DNA from: Fragilariopsis cylindrus CCMP1102
Lineage: Eukaryota; Bacillariophyta; Bacillariophyceae; Bacillariales; Bacillariaceae
Direction of reading: 5' to 3'
DNA length: 31,560 nucleotides
Assembly (NCBI GenBank): GCA_900095095.1
Contig: FMBT01000190.1
Span: 1 to 31,560, forward strand
Shown here piece after piece: positions 1 through 9,885 of this stretch. Position 1 is the stretch's first letter. Each line of letters opens with the position of its first letter. The position numbers were made by a program, and so were the translations under genes. The notes below the pieces were generated by a model. That model searched no databases and had not been told where the DNA came from. It was given only the letters and a program-made list of their open reading frames with translations.

Positions 1-564
1 GTATCTGTTGCGGTTCGTGGTCGGGCACATGGTGTTCACGTCAAAGAACATCATCTAGACCAAATTCCATCCATTATAGATCAATTTGACTATCCTATCA
101 TTATAGGAACATCGGCACATAGTATCAAAAGTGCACTGGAATCGTATTCCGTAGATAAAGGAAAAACGACGATGGGAGCAATACGGCCCCATTATTACTT
201 CGTCGGTACGTGTTATAAAACGGCATCTCATCCCGAAAAAACAAACTCAGATCAATTGGAAGGACCAGAATTACCTGGACGAATCAAACATGCTCTATCG
301 TCGTTGTCGTCGTCCTCCTCCTCACTTCTTCAACTACCTCGCATCTTAGCTATCGGAGGGATCGATGAGACCAATTGTCATGAGCCAGTTGCATTTGGAG
401 CCGATGGAGTAGCAGTTATTCGAGCCGTCCTACAAGCCGACCATCCCGCGAATATAGTTGAACAAATGCAAAGCAATATGAGGATGACGATGATGATGAA
501 TGACAACCAAAACGATGACAAAAATACATCGGTCATGCGGAAACTTTCTAGAGATACAATCTAA
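1..564 (+). CDS. thiamine-phosphate synthase / TenI family protein, 5' partial
   Basis: Open from the first base of the window (frame 1) to TAA at 562-564, giving the last 187 residues, so the start lies to the left. The reading shows the ordered blocks of the ThiE/TenI TIM barrel: GVHVKEHHLD (family GVHLGQxDLP), IIIGTSAHS (family IGxSTHS), a YFVGTCYKT segment corresponding to the YxGxGPxxxTxxK phosphate loop, RILAIGGI, and GADGVAVIRAVLQADHP near the C-terminus. Enzymes of this family join HMP-pyrophosphate and thiazole phosphate to make thiamine monophosphate; TenI relatives aromatise the thiazole. The phosphate-loop motif is degenerate and a Ser-rich insert precedes the AIGGI strand, so I cannot separate ThiE from TenI. 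Eukaryotic versions are often fused to ThiD, which would lie outside the window. Confidence 0.8.
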   Translation, partial: VSVAVRGRAHGVHVKEHHLDQIPSIIDQFDYPIIIGTSAHSIKSALESYSVDKGKTTMGAIRPHYYFVGTCYKTASHPEKTNSDQLEGPELPGRIKHALSSLSSSSSSLLQLPRILAIGGIDETNCHEPVAFGADGVAVIRAVLQADHPANIVEQMQSNMRMTMMMNDNQNDDKNTSVMRKLSRDTI

Positions 565-892
565 TGGATGTAAATCCTTTTTCTTCTAACAACACACGTA
601 AAGAATGTTTGTCCATTATCGGTGGCCATACATGGCCGTTAATGAAAATATGATTAATTTGCTCTTGTCGTAGGGATTGATTTCAAGAAGCCCATCATTC
701 AGTTAATTATTAGTATATAATGTATTATAATTTGATAATACAAATAGTATAAATAGTTTCAAAACAGATAAATTCTCTATAGAAGCTTAGTTATATCCTT
801 CTTTATTATATGTATATATGTATTTGGAGAAAAAGGATAATCTACAATAAAAGGAACATTGCGTGCATTCATTTTTTATATGATGCATTACT
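565..892. other. AT-rich gap between convergent genes
   Basis: About 330 bases between the stop of the TenI-family gene (+) and the stop of the CaaX coiled-coil gene (-). It is strongly AT-rich around 700-800. No open frame with protein-like composition is seen; it most likely holds the two 3' UTRs. Confidence 0.5.
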
Positions 893-1818
893 TTACATAA
901 TCGCACATCCGCACAAAGGCGTGCTTGTAGACACTTGGGCTTCCTTTTCTGCTTCAGATGGTGACGTAACTATTGCATCTGATGATTTTGGTGATTTTGT
1001 CGTTTCTTCTTTCTTTTCTTCGTCTGATACTTTAGTTAGTTCCTCCTTCTTTTCATATTTTTCTTCTTCCTTTGTTGGCTTCTCTACAATTACCTTTTTC
1101 GCTGCTGCTGCTGCTGTCGCTGCAACCTCTTCCGCTTTATTCTTTGCTGCTGGCTGCTGCTGATACTGACGCCTTAGCTGCTGCTACTGTCGCTGCTACC
1201 TCTTCAGCTTTTTTCTTCGTTGTTTCTTCTGCTTTTGCTATCGCAGCTGCTGCTACTTTTTCAGCCTCTGCTATGGCTGATGCCGCTTCTGCTTTCGCTT
1301 TGGCATCAGCAGCAGCCTCCTCTTCGACTTTTTTCTTAGCCGCAGCCTCCTCGTCAGCTTTCTTCATGGCCTCAGCCTCTACCTTGGCTTTAGCTGCGAC
1401 GGCTTCATCCTCAGCTTTTTTCTTTGCCTCAGCCTCTACCTTAGCTTTAGCGGCAGCAGCCTCCTCTTCAGCTTTTTCTTTTGCTCTGCCTTAGCCTCTT
1501 CCTCGGCTTTTTCTTTTGCATCAGCCTCAACCTTTGCTTTAGCTACGGCGGCATCTTCGTCAGCCTTCGCTTTAGCTGCGGTGGCGGCGACTGCTGCTTC
1601 TTCTTCTGCCTTTTTAGCTATTGCTGCTGCTGCTTCGTCATCAGGTCTGTCAGTAGATTCGGGTTTAGCAGGAACATCGGCGGTGGTTGGAGGCGTAGGC
1701 GTAGCCGGAACATCTGCTACAGCAACATCGGCTGGTGGAACTTCTGCTACGACAGGCTTCGGATCAGCAACCTTGGTCTGTTGTTTGCTTTTATTCTTTC
1801 CCTTATTTTCTTGCCCAT
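893..1818 (-). CDS. Ala/Lys/Glu-rich coiled-coil protein with C-terminal CaaX box
   Basis: Start ATG at 1818 sits in a good context (ACCATGG) and gives MGKK; stop TAA at 893-895. After one-base repairs the protein is about 308 residues. It has a Lys-rich head, a Pro/Val/Ala-rich stretch (VVAEVPPADVAVADVPATP), then about 150 residues of repeats such as AKAKVEAEAKKKAEDEA that should form one long charged coiled coil, a Glu/Lys/Ser tail, and the C-terminus LCGCAIM. CAIM fits the CaaX consensus with Met last, which favours farnesylation, and Cys two residues upstream could be palmitoylated. Three frame breaks are needed: a missing A near 1807-1810, a missing G near 1486, and one extra base (or two missing) near 1150. 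The outer two parts are in the same frame. The opposite strand reads as Ala/Ser-rich open frames that are only shadows. Function unknown; probably a membrane-tethered scaffold. Confidence 0.65.
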
Positions 1819-2523
1819 GGTGTTAGTTTTTATTTGATTTCTTGTTAGCAGACGGATTTCTTTGTGTAATTGTATTACGGTTTTGTGTTTTTTATTATTT
1901 TAATTACTTTATTTTAATCACCAGCTTTCTCGTGCACTTTCCTTCGTTAGTGGTGTGATGTCTACTATTTTGGGTATGTGTTTTGGTATGTGACCTGCCA
2001 ACCGACTCCGAGCCAGCAAAAGTAACGGATTTTTTAGCGACGTTACACTCCTAAGTATTGTGCCGGTTTTGCGGAATAAAATGTCTCATTTTTTAATGCA
2101 ATCGCGACCAAATGATCGGGTATTGGCTGCTGACATATGCTACAGTCGATGTGCTGCTATACATAGTACTAGTGTAAAGTAGTAAACACTTCGCAGAATG
2201 ACCCGTCTGCACACCAGCCGCAAAAACGGTTAAAATACGCACTTCAAAATGTGAGCAACTTTGGTCATATAACTGTTGGGCTATTATGTCTACGGTGCTG
2301 GGCTATTATGCGAATCTCCATTGAACAGAGATATGGGTGGAATACATACAGCGTTAGCACCTCAGCTGATCAAAAGTTATCCCCATACTTAGATTTCACC
2401 AAGTAGGCAAATATGATCCGCCTGTCTTTCATGGCCCGCGAGTCAAACAACGCGAAAGCCAAACATACGTACTGGCACACAGTGGAGATGTTTGAATTCG
2501 GAATTATGTTGTCGGCTTCCTAT
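1819..2523. other. intergenic, upstream of the CaaX gene and downstream of the GT25 gene
   Basis: About 700 bases without a supported gene. It should hold the promoter and 5' UTR of the minus-strand CaaX gene and the 3' UTR of the glycosyltransferase. The only pattern I see is a short direct repeat, GGGCTATTATG, at about 2278 and 2300. Confidence 0.4.
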
Positions 2524-3463
2524 TTATATTATGCGTGACGATTGGATCCCGGAATGATGCACCAACGGCCAGGACGTTGGCAGATATACCTTTACTACAG
2601 AAGCCTCAAAGAAGGATAAATCAACTGGTTCGCGACTACGTTGAAGAAAGTCTAACATCTTCAAAGCCCCTTGTCTAGTAATGAGATAGCCCAAGGTTCC
2701 GTAACCCCCTATCACCCTCGTAACGGTAGCGCTTTGGAAGGGTATTGCCACTCGCTTCGTGGCACCTTCCGTCAACAACACTATGTCGGCATTATCTGGA
2801 GCTTGAATGATGTGGTTCCTTGTAAGGGATTCTGTTAAATGGCATCGTCTTCAAAGACAAACAAGTAGTCTTGCCCCGCATCATCTAATAGTTTTTCCTT
2901 CCACAAGGAAACATGTGACAGCGAACAAGCAGCGTCTCCCACCTTTCCTATGCGAGATGCCACCTGGATCCACGGATAGCGCAGCTCCCAGTAGTGCTGC
3001 TGCCATATGGTAGCATTTCTAGCGTTTGATTGTACGAGGAATTTTTTTTGTCGAGAGTAATCCACTCATGAGCGGCAACTCGCTGAATGATTTCTGGATT
3101 TTTGGAACGAAACTGTTGAAGGCGTTTGTAGTCGCGGTCCATATTGAGTACAAATGCGTTTTGGGGAGTGAAAGAAAAGGTTTTTATCTGTTGAGGCTTG
3201 TCGTCCCAGTAACGAGCCTGGAGTGTTCGAACTGGATTAAAGAGGGCGGCACGCCAGTACGGATTGCGAAAGGGTGTTTCTAAGTTCATAACGAATGTGC
3301 TTGGTCGAATCATCACTACAAGCACACTCATAGTAATACCTATACAGAAGAGATAAGGTCGCCAGTTTCGAGTACGAGAAATATATTTGTGCTCGCGTTC
3401 ATGGACTGTCGATGGCAGAGCAGACAAAGAGCTATCATATTTAAGACGACGACGAAGAAACAT
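2524..3463 (-). CDS. glycosyltransferase family 25, type II membrane protein
   Basis: Start ATG at 3463, stop at 2524, about 313 residues after two one-base repairs. A short basic cytosolic tail is followed by one membrane segment (about residues 35-53, YLFCIGITMSVLVVMI), the usual layout of a Golgi glycosyltransferase. The catalytic domain shows the GT25 landmarks: AFVLNMDRDYKRL at its start, GKVGDAACSLSHVSLWK (family GExGCxLSHxxxW), LFVFEDDA with the metal-binding acidic motif, then APDNADIVLLTEG and YLITRQGALKML followed by PVDLSFF. GT25 enzymes include LPS galactosyltransferases and collagen galactosyltransferases; the acceptor here is unknown. The frame breaks at an A8 run (3042-3049 on the plus strand as T8, one A missing) and at an AAA run (2837-2839, one base missing). 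Both repairs restore continuous family similarity, so I regard the gene as intact. Confidence 0.82.
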
Positions 3464-3601
3464 TGTGGCACATCATCATATTATTATGTTGTGTTTCACA
3501 GGCACGAGCAGGGTATACCCCTGGGCACGAGAGGAAAGCTTGAGGTGAATAATTGATAATAGGGATGTACTTGAAGTCCCACGTCTTGTTACGCGTTTTT
3601 A

Positions 3602-4001
3602 GCGCTGTACCATACTAGCGCGAGTGATTTTGAATACAGTATGCGCTCGATAAGAAATACACTCTTAATTTACCGACTTGGTGTGTTTCTTATAGAGAGT
3701 GTGTTTCTTATGATTTTCGGTACGACCATCAATCACTACACGGGCTATCCCGCGAAAACCGATCTGGTGTATTTCTTATAAAGCGTGTATTTCTTAAATG
3801 TGTATTTCTTATCGAGCGCATACTGTACTTTGTTGGTACTGGCGATTACATAAGCCTTAAAATAAGGAAATTTAGAAAATTAACAATTTCTGAACGATAA
3901 TACGCGTCGTAAAGCTCACACGCCTTAGGTACTGAAACACGCCTCATTAGTACTAAAAACACGCATTGGTACTAAAAACACGCCTTGGTATGGTACAGCG
4001 C
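3602..4001. repeat. outer inverted repeat flanking the MITE
   Basis: GCGCTGTACCATAC at 3602-3615 is the exact reverse complement of 3988-4001. The pair brackets the MITE asymmetrically and could be the ends of a second, older element into which the MITE inserted, or a chance 14-base match. The right side also carries repeated units ending in AAAACACGC (3928-3943, 3948-3965, 3967-3984). Confidence 0.4.
3635..3827. mobile_element. MITE, Tc1/mariner- or pogo-like, 26-bp perfect TIRs with TA duplication
   Basis: The sequence at 3635-3662 is the exact reverse complement of 3800-3827. Each end is the dinucleotide TA followed by a 26-base terminal repeat that begins CAGTATGCGCTCGATAAG. A TA target duplication and a CAGT terminus are the hallmarks of Tc1/mariner and especially pogo-type transposons. 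The element is only about 190 bases long and codes for nothing, so it is a non-autonomous miniature element. Inside it the last 13 bases of the terminal repeat recur as direct copies of GTGTRTTTCTTAT near 3681, 3700, 3768, 3785 and 3800, which look like subterminal transposase-binding repeats. Confidence 0.8.
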
Positions 4002-4342
4002 GTTTTAAAAAATTCAAATTGTGAGAGAAAAAAATAAATATTAAAAAAGTAGTAACGACAACAAAGAAATTTCTTTTCTCTTTAAGCACCTCCACGGCAA
4101 CACCCACCTCGTCACATCTCCACTAACAATTCTTTTAAAAATCGCACAAGTCTACCACGATAGGGCTTATTGTTGGCTGGCGCACAAAGAAAAATCAACA
4201 GAATTTGAAGATATAAGAAGAACCTGGAGATTATTCTGTGACCAAAGATTATCATTCAGTACAATATACTGGCGAAGACTACGACGACAACGACGACGAA
4301 GTCCATTTTGTATTATTTAATCGCCGACACGACGACAGCAGG

Positions 4343-6757
4343 ATGATGGTTCTTCGGGGATCATTGGCGATGATGTTGATGATGCCGATAACGTTATTAT
4401 TACTATTATTATTTTCTTCTTCGCTCACTGATAATAATAGTAATATTGTCGTCCACGCTGAAAAACCAAAGCCGCAAATACAAACCGTTAAAAGAGTGTG
4501 GATTATATTAGCACCAAGTTCCATTCCTGGAGCTGGATTAGGCATGTACAGTGGTAACAAACCATATATCGTCGATGAATTGGTATCGGATTCTGACTTA
4601 ATGATCCCAACATGGGATCTCGATTATCACAACGGATTAGACGAATATTCTTTTCTGTAAGTTATGTTAAGGGTGAATGAAATGTAATGTAGTATAGTAT
4701 GAAAAAAAAAATAGTGTAAACTATTACTACTTATTACAATTCGTATTTTCTTACCCGTTCCTTCCCTGTGCCTTTTTTTCTTGTACCAGGTGGGATGAAT
4801 ATACATGGAGCTCATGTAAGTTGAGGTCGGGCAAATACAAGATCAGTATTAAGTATGATTCGCTGATTTTTCATTCTCATCCATACCTATTTTTCTTCTT
4901 GCATTATTTTATCGCAATAAATAGCCATGTTTCCTGGAATGTTAGACGACACCGAAGATATGAGTACGACGTCCACAATCAGTTCCGGATTTGGGGCTGC
5001 TATTAATTGTATGATGCCACTTGTGAATGTTGCAGACGAAGATCAATGGTCAGCTGAGACAGCGTACGCGTTAACGAGATCAGGTCTATCCTCCAAATCA
5101 CCCTCCACTGGAGCGAATACCCCGATGGTAGGACGACGATTTATTGCGATCGACAATATCAAACCCTTCAGTGAATTATATGCCAGTTATGGTGAAGGAT
5201 ACTTTGATGGACGTCCTGCTTATGATTTCGTACCATTTGATCGACATTACGATAGGGCTGACGTATTGATCAATACATTTATTAAAAATGTTACTACGTT
5301 GCAAGAGGACGATACATCGATAGACAGATTCGTGAGTAGTAAAAACTTTGAACAAGAATTATGGGGATTTATTGTAGAATTGCGACAAATTTGGGACAAA
5401 AGTAAACTAATGTTTGCAATACCTGGTGACAATACCACATCAATTGATGATTTGGAAGAGATATTAGATGCAGGTGGTAGCGCAAAACAAAATTACCAAG
5501 ATACTATAAAAAATCAAGAATGGATGGACAAAAATGGTCAATGTATAGATAACATCCGGGATGGGATTAGTCGGATCCCAGATGCCGGACGTGGGGCATT
5601 TGCTTCTAGAGATATCAAAAGGGGGGGTCTTGTTTCGCCGGCGCCTCTGGTTCATCTTGCTAATAGGACATCGCTGACCATATATGATCATATGATAACA
5701 GAGGAGGGACACTGGAAACGTAACGTCGACTCTCCTATTCATCAACAACTTGTGTTGAATTATTGTTTTGGACATCGAGATACACGTAAGTTGTATATTA
5801 ATATATATATATATATATGCATTTATTTTTTCTCTGTATAATTTATTCTGACTTTTGCATTGCTTTTTTCATACTGTTGTACGCACATCATTACCACACA
5901 ACAAACACATATTGATTCATGAAAATGACGCAAATGGAATGAAATCACAGTATTGCTGTTATGCCCGTACGGTCATCTAAACTTTCTGATGAATCACGAT
6001 CATAAGAATCCTAACACGAAGGTTGTTTGGACTGAAAAGAAACGTTTGCGTCATCCCGAGTGGTTTGAACAACCACTAGAGGAATGGGGGAAAACGTTCC
6101 ATTCGGGACTATCTTTGGATTATGTCGCTTTGAGAGATATCGAAGAAGGAGAAGAGATTACTCTTGATTATGGAATTGAATGGGAAAATGCTTGGCAAAA
6201 ACACGTAAGAACTTTGATCCGCCACGACCGAGATATATACCAGCCTTTGAATTGGACGAAATGGACGATTTAATCATCCCCACCAAATTCGAACTTGATA
6301 AACAATTGGATGGTGTGTTGACATTTTGTCGTACTTATTACTTCCCCGATAATTTTGATATCTCTCCTTTTAAATTTGAACCCCCGAAGATGAGGATGAT
6401 GAAGCAGAATACCACTATACGTGTCGAGTATTGATACGAAACGACACTGACAATAGTTACACGGTTGAGATCACTGAGGCAGAAAAATGGTTAGGACGGA
6501 AAGACATGTATGAAACAATGTATGAAACATCCGCAATGATCCTTTTTAACATACCACGGGATGGAATATTTTTCAGAGACAAAAATTATGCAAGAGATCA
6601 TCACCAATTTTGGAGTTTTCGTCATGATATGAGATTACCAGACGAGTTACTACCTGATTTATGGAAAAATACCGGTAGTTATAAGAAGAATGAAACAGAA
6701 TCTGAGAAGGCATCAATGACAAAGTCGTCAAAAAGAAAACAAAAAGATGAATTATAA
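4343..6757 (+). CDS. tandem SET-domain protein with signal peptide and C-terminal KDEL
   Basis: Four exons: 4343-4656, 4790-4815 (only 26 bases), 4925-5785, 5951-6757, with GTAAGT donors and phases that agree; about 669 residues. The first in-frame ATG (4343) opens a hydrophobic signal peptide (residues 1-30, with PITLLLLLLFSSS). A degenerate first SET half follows: IPGAGLGMYSG at about 61, SGFGAAINC near 135, FIAIDNIKPFSELYASYGEGYF ends near 207. A second, better SET domain runs from RIPDAGRGAFASRDI (about 330) through LCPYGHLNFLMNHDHKNPN (NH near 415) to ALRDIEEGEEITLDYG (about 475), the SAM-binding and catalytic motifs of the fold. The protein ends KRKQKDEL, an ER-retrieval signal. SET proteins methylate protein lysines; signal plus KDEL place this one in the ER lumen. 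Frame breaks at 6207-6208 (A missing) and 6381-6385 (C missing) are likely sequence errors; both repairs keep conserved residues in frame. Confidence 0.8.
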
Positions 6758-7434
6758 TATTATTAGAATGAACAATAACTTGTAATGTAGTGGTAGTAGT
6801 AGTAGTAGTAGTAGTAGCAGCAGTTTCCTTTAATAATAATTAAAATGTACGGATTATGCTTATATACTTACTTTGAATATTATAATACTATAGATGCCCA
6901 ATAACTATAGTATCATCATCAATGTTAAAAAAGGTCTAAAACTCTCTCAAGTACGAGATTTAAAAAAATGTTTTAGATTATCAGATTTCCGAACCCCTGC
7001 TAAACTAAGAGAATAGTGGATGTATTTACGGAGTATTTACGTGTTATTTTTGAAATTTTAACATGTCAGCAGCATGTCACGGCATCATGCACAGATATCT
7101 CATATTCACACATCCTCAGTTTTCCGTCGATCATCGCCGATAATACCAACATTAACATTGATCATACCTCTGTGTGTGGTTTTCATGTTAATCACAAGAA
7201 ACTACTACTGTATCTCCATGGAATCAGGTTTTGTATATTGATTATTTCGTTTCACCTGTTAAAGCGAACGAAGTCAATACGGTAGGGGGGGGAAACTTTT
7301 CGTTTCACTGATGTCGGGGACGTGTGTGTACGTACATCAGTAGCGTAGATGAAAGGGGAGAAAAATCATCTGAAACACACAACGATAGAAGCACCTGTGC
7401 TTGCAAAGATAAAAGCAACGACCGACGCACAGCA
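6758..7434. other. intergenic with trinucleotide repeat
   Basis: Holds the 3' UTR of the SET gene and the promoter region of the next gene. A (GTA)n run, about nine units drifting into GCA, lies at 6787-6823. No supported coding region; the open frame at 7016-7285 has no recognisable features. Confidence 0.5.
6787..6823. repeat. (GTA)n microsatellite
   Basis: A run of GTA/TAG units directly after the SET gene, ending in GCAGCAG. It is short and of no evident function. Confidence 0.8.
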
Positions 7435-9885
7435 ATGATGGAAACGAATTGCAGCGAAGAATCATCATCAAAGGTGATAATAGTGGAAGAAGCAGTCACA
7501 GAAACATTAGAAGAAGAAAAACTGGACTGTCAAGAATCGGCGACGACAACGGCGATCGACTCTCCTCCTCAGCAGCAGCAGCAGCAGCGCAACGAAACAT
7601 CAACGAAAGACAAAGAGGAAACTCATCATTCTTCTATCACTAAGGTTGAAGAGAATGATGACGATGATGTTGAAATGGATTTAGACCTGGATGATTTATT
7701 GGGTAGTAACAACACTAATGATATTGACGTTGACGTTGATGTTGACGTTTTTGATGACGACAAAAAACACGTACACAACAACAACAGCGAGGACGATAAT
7801 CTAGACTTGGACTTGTTGGATACATTATTGGGTAGCGATGATACTGATGACATTGATAACAAAACCAGCAATAATAAAGAAGACAACAAACATAACTTCA
7901 ACGTCAACGAATTAACCGTCGTCGAAAGAAAATTTGTGGTCGATACAGATACCGACGAAAAAGAAGAGGATGCTGTTCATTTTTCTTCATCTATGACCTT
8001 TAAAAAAGATAAGGTAGCATTAGAGTTAGATGCCTTATTAGATGATGATGATGGTGGTGATGATGGTGATGGTGATGGTGATGGTGATGGTGATGGTGAT
8101 ATCGAAATCAATTTTGAAGCCGTAGATGAAGAAGATGAAAAGGATAATGATGAATCTCATCTAGTAGTAGTGATCGACAACAATACCAATCCTATTAAGA
8201 AAAGTCATGATGGTGATGTTGTTGTAAAACGAAAACCTCTTTTCAAGTCTCCAAAGTCTTCGGACAAAGTTATATCTAACATTAAAGAGAAACAAAACAA
8301 CAGCAACCCGAAGAAAGCAACCTTTATGGGAACCTAAAAGAAGAGCAGCAAAGAAATCGACTGTTGAATTGAAAAATAATTCGTCGCTATCGTCGTCACC
8401 GTCAAAAAAGACCACGATGACTGCAAGGAATCGAATCAAAGACTACTCAACGAATTTGAATATGAATATGAATCAAAACAGAAAGAATCCAAAAACTACC
8501 TACCTGTAACACATAGTCATAACTTCCTCCTTAATCTCATTTGAATCGTCTATGAGACGATCGTTTATGTCTGCAACAGTAAGTTCGACGAGAAGATTTG
8601 GAAAAAAGTCAAATTATTTGTTTGGTGGGAAGGGAGAGACGAAAAAGAAGGATATGGCATCCACAACAAAATTATTGACAGGATTGGCGGGGAGATCGTT
8701 TATGTCTGCAACTGATAGTTCGATGGGAAGATTTGGAAGAAAAGCGATCGATACTGGAAAGGGAGAAAAGAAGAAGAAAAAGAATAGTGTTTCAAAAGTG
8801 GTGGTAGTAGGGTCGGGGGAAGAGAAAATCCAACTTCTGGTAGTAAAAGAAATTATGGGAATAAAAGAAGGACGAATAATAGTATTGGATTATCATTTAT
8901 GTCACCAACATTTTCATTTACGAATTTGGTCTCTGAGAAACGAAGTGCCGAAAAGGATAAATTAGAAGATAAGAAAAGCATGGAAAAGAAAACCATTATC
9001 AATCTTACACCGTGGAAAAATGAGAAGAAAAAATTACATGCACCGGTGTCACCTCACAATAAAGAATATTCTTCACAAACATCATCTCCTCGAAGATCTT
9101 CTCCTTCATGTACATCACCTATCTTTGCAAAAACAATTGCTTTCAACAACAAGGTAATAAAGACGCAAATGATTCAAAAACAAAAATTACAGGAGAGAGA
9201 AAATATCGCAAAGAAAATCCTCGTTGATCGTAGTCCTAGGGGTGAGGACAAAGTAAAAGTGATTCCATTTCTCCATCATCACGCCCATCTTGATACCCCT
9301 ATTGGTGGGATGCAGCGACCTGCTGCCAAGAAGAATCAATTCATTATTCGGGACGCAAACCTGCAAAGCAAACTTCATCCTGAAGGCAGTCGGATCAAAG
9401 TTAGGTTTGACACGAATAATACTACTACTACTACGACTCCAATCAAATCTATTTCTCCTGAAATAGAAACTGCAGGAAGACATAATGATTGTTCATTTGA
9501 ATCGCATGTATCGTTAAGTTCTCAGTGTACCGTCGAATCATTTGCTAGTCCCACGAGGGAGGGAATTCGTGGTTGTCAATCTAAGTTTGATCCATTTCTT
9601 CATAAAAATAATAGGGGCCCATGTGAACTTTGTGTTTTTCATCTACCAGAAAAAGAAAAGGAACAATTAAATGAAGAGGGTAGACATTTGTTAGTTCAGT
9701 TTACGGCAGGTGGCTGTCGAGACTGTCTTATATTTCCAAACCATGATGCAACTAATGGTGTTCGACTGTGTCATAAGTGTCATTCTGCTTCTCATCGAGA
9801 AATGCAAGAACGGTGTCGTAAAAAGGGAAATGACTCTGCCACTATTGGGTATTCATTTTCAAAGGTAGAACTTAGGGGAAATTAA
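7435..9885 (+). CDS. large acidic protein with Cys-rich C-terminal domain, unknown function
   Basis: The first in-frame ATG is at 7435; stop TAA at 9883-9885. The N-terminal 300 residues are acidic and repetitive, with DLDLDDLLGS and DLDLLDTLLGS as paired motifs, a DVDVDVDV run and a DGDGDG run coded by GATGGT repeats at about 8055-8100. The middle is basic and Ser-rich, with repeated SFMSAT/SFMSPT motifs. The C-terminus has CELC, CRDC and CHKC pairs plus His, a pattern like a zinc-binding fold. To read it as one gene I need an extra T at 8323-8325, a short intron or break at 8506-8556, and a missing G at 8815-8819; the sum is exactly in frame at about 799 residues. The 51-base intron (CT/GTAACA to ATGAG/A) is short and the weakest link; two genes are possible. 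Lys-rich Ser-Pro segments suggest a nuclear protein, but I recognise no family. Confidence 0.55.
8053..8100 (+). repeat. in-frame GATGGT hexanucleotide repeat
   Basis: About seven copies of GATGGT or GATGGTGAT units within the acidic gene, coding an Asp-Gly run. Hexanucleotide units keep the reading frame when copy number changes. Confidence 0.75.

Larger units (their letters stand above)
3464..4342. other. repeat-rich intergenic region between divergent genes
   Basis: About 880 bases between the start of the GT25 gene (-) and the start of the SET gene (+). It holds the MITE at 3635-3827, an outer inverted repeat at 3602-3615 and 3988-4001, and tandem-like copies of GGTACTAAAAACACGC at 3928-3984. 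Promoters of both genes must lie here, around or outside the mobile element. No supported coding region. Confidence 0.6.

Noticed and set aside
1072..1494. Long Ala/Ser/Leu-rich plus-strand open frame
   Set aside because: It is the antisense of the Ala/Lys/Glu repeats of the minus-strand CaaX gene; GC-rich repeats keep the opposite strand open.
2830..3050. Programmed ribosomal frameshifting in the glycosyltransferase at the A8 run
   Set aside because: The same kind of break is found in nearly every other gene of the window, at different sequences, which fits sequence error better than recoding.
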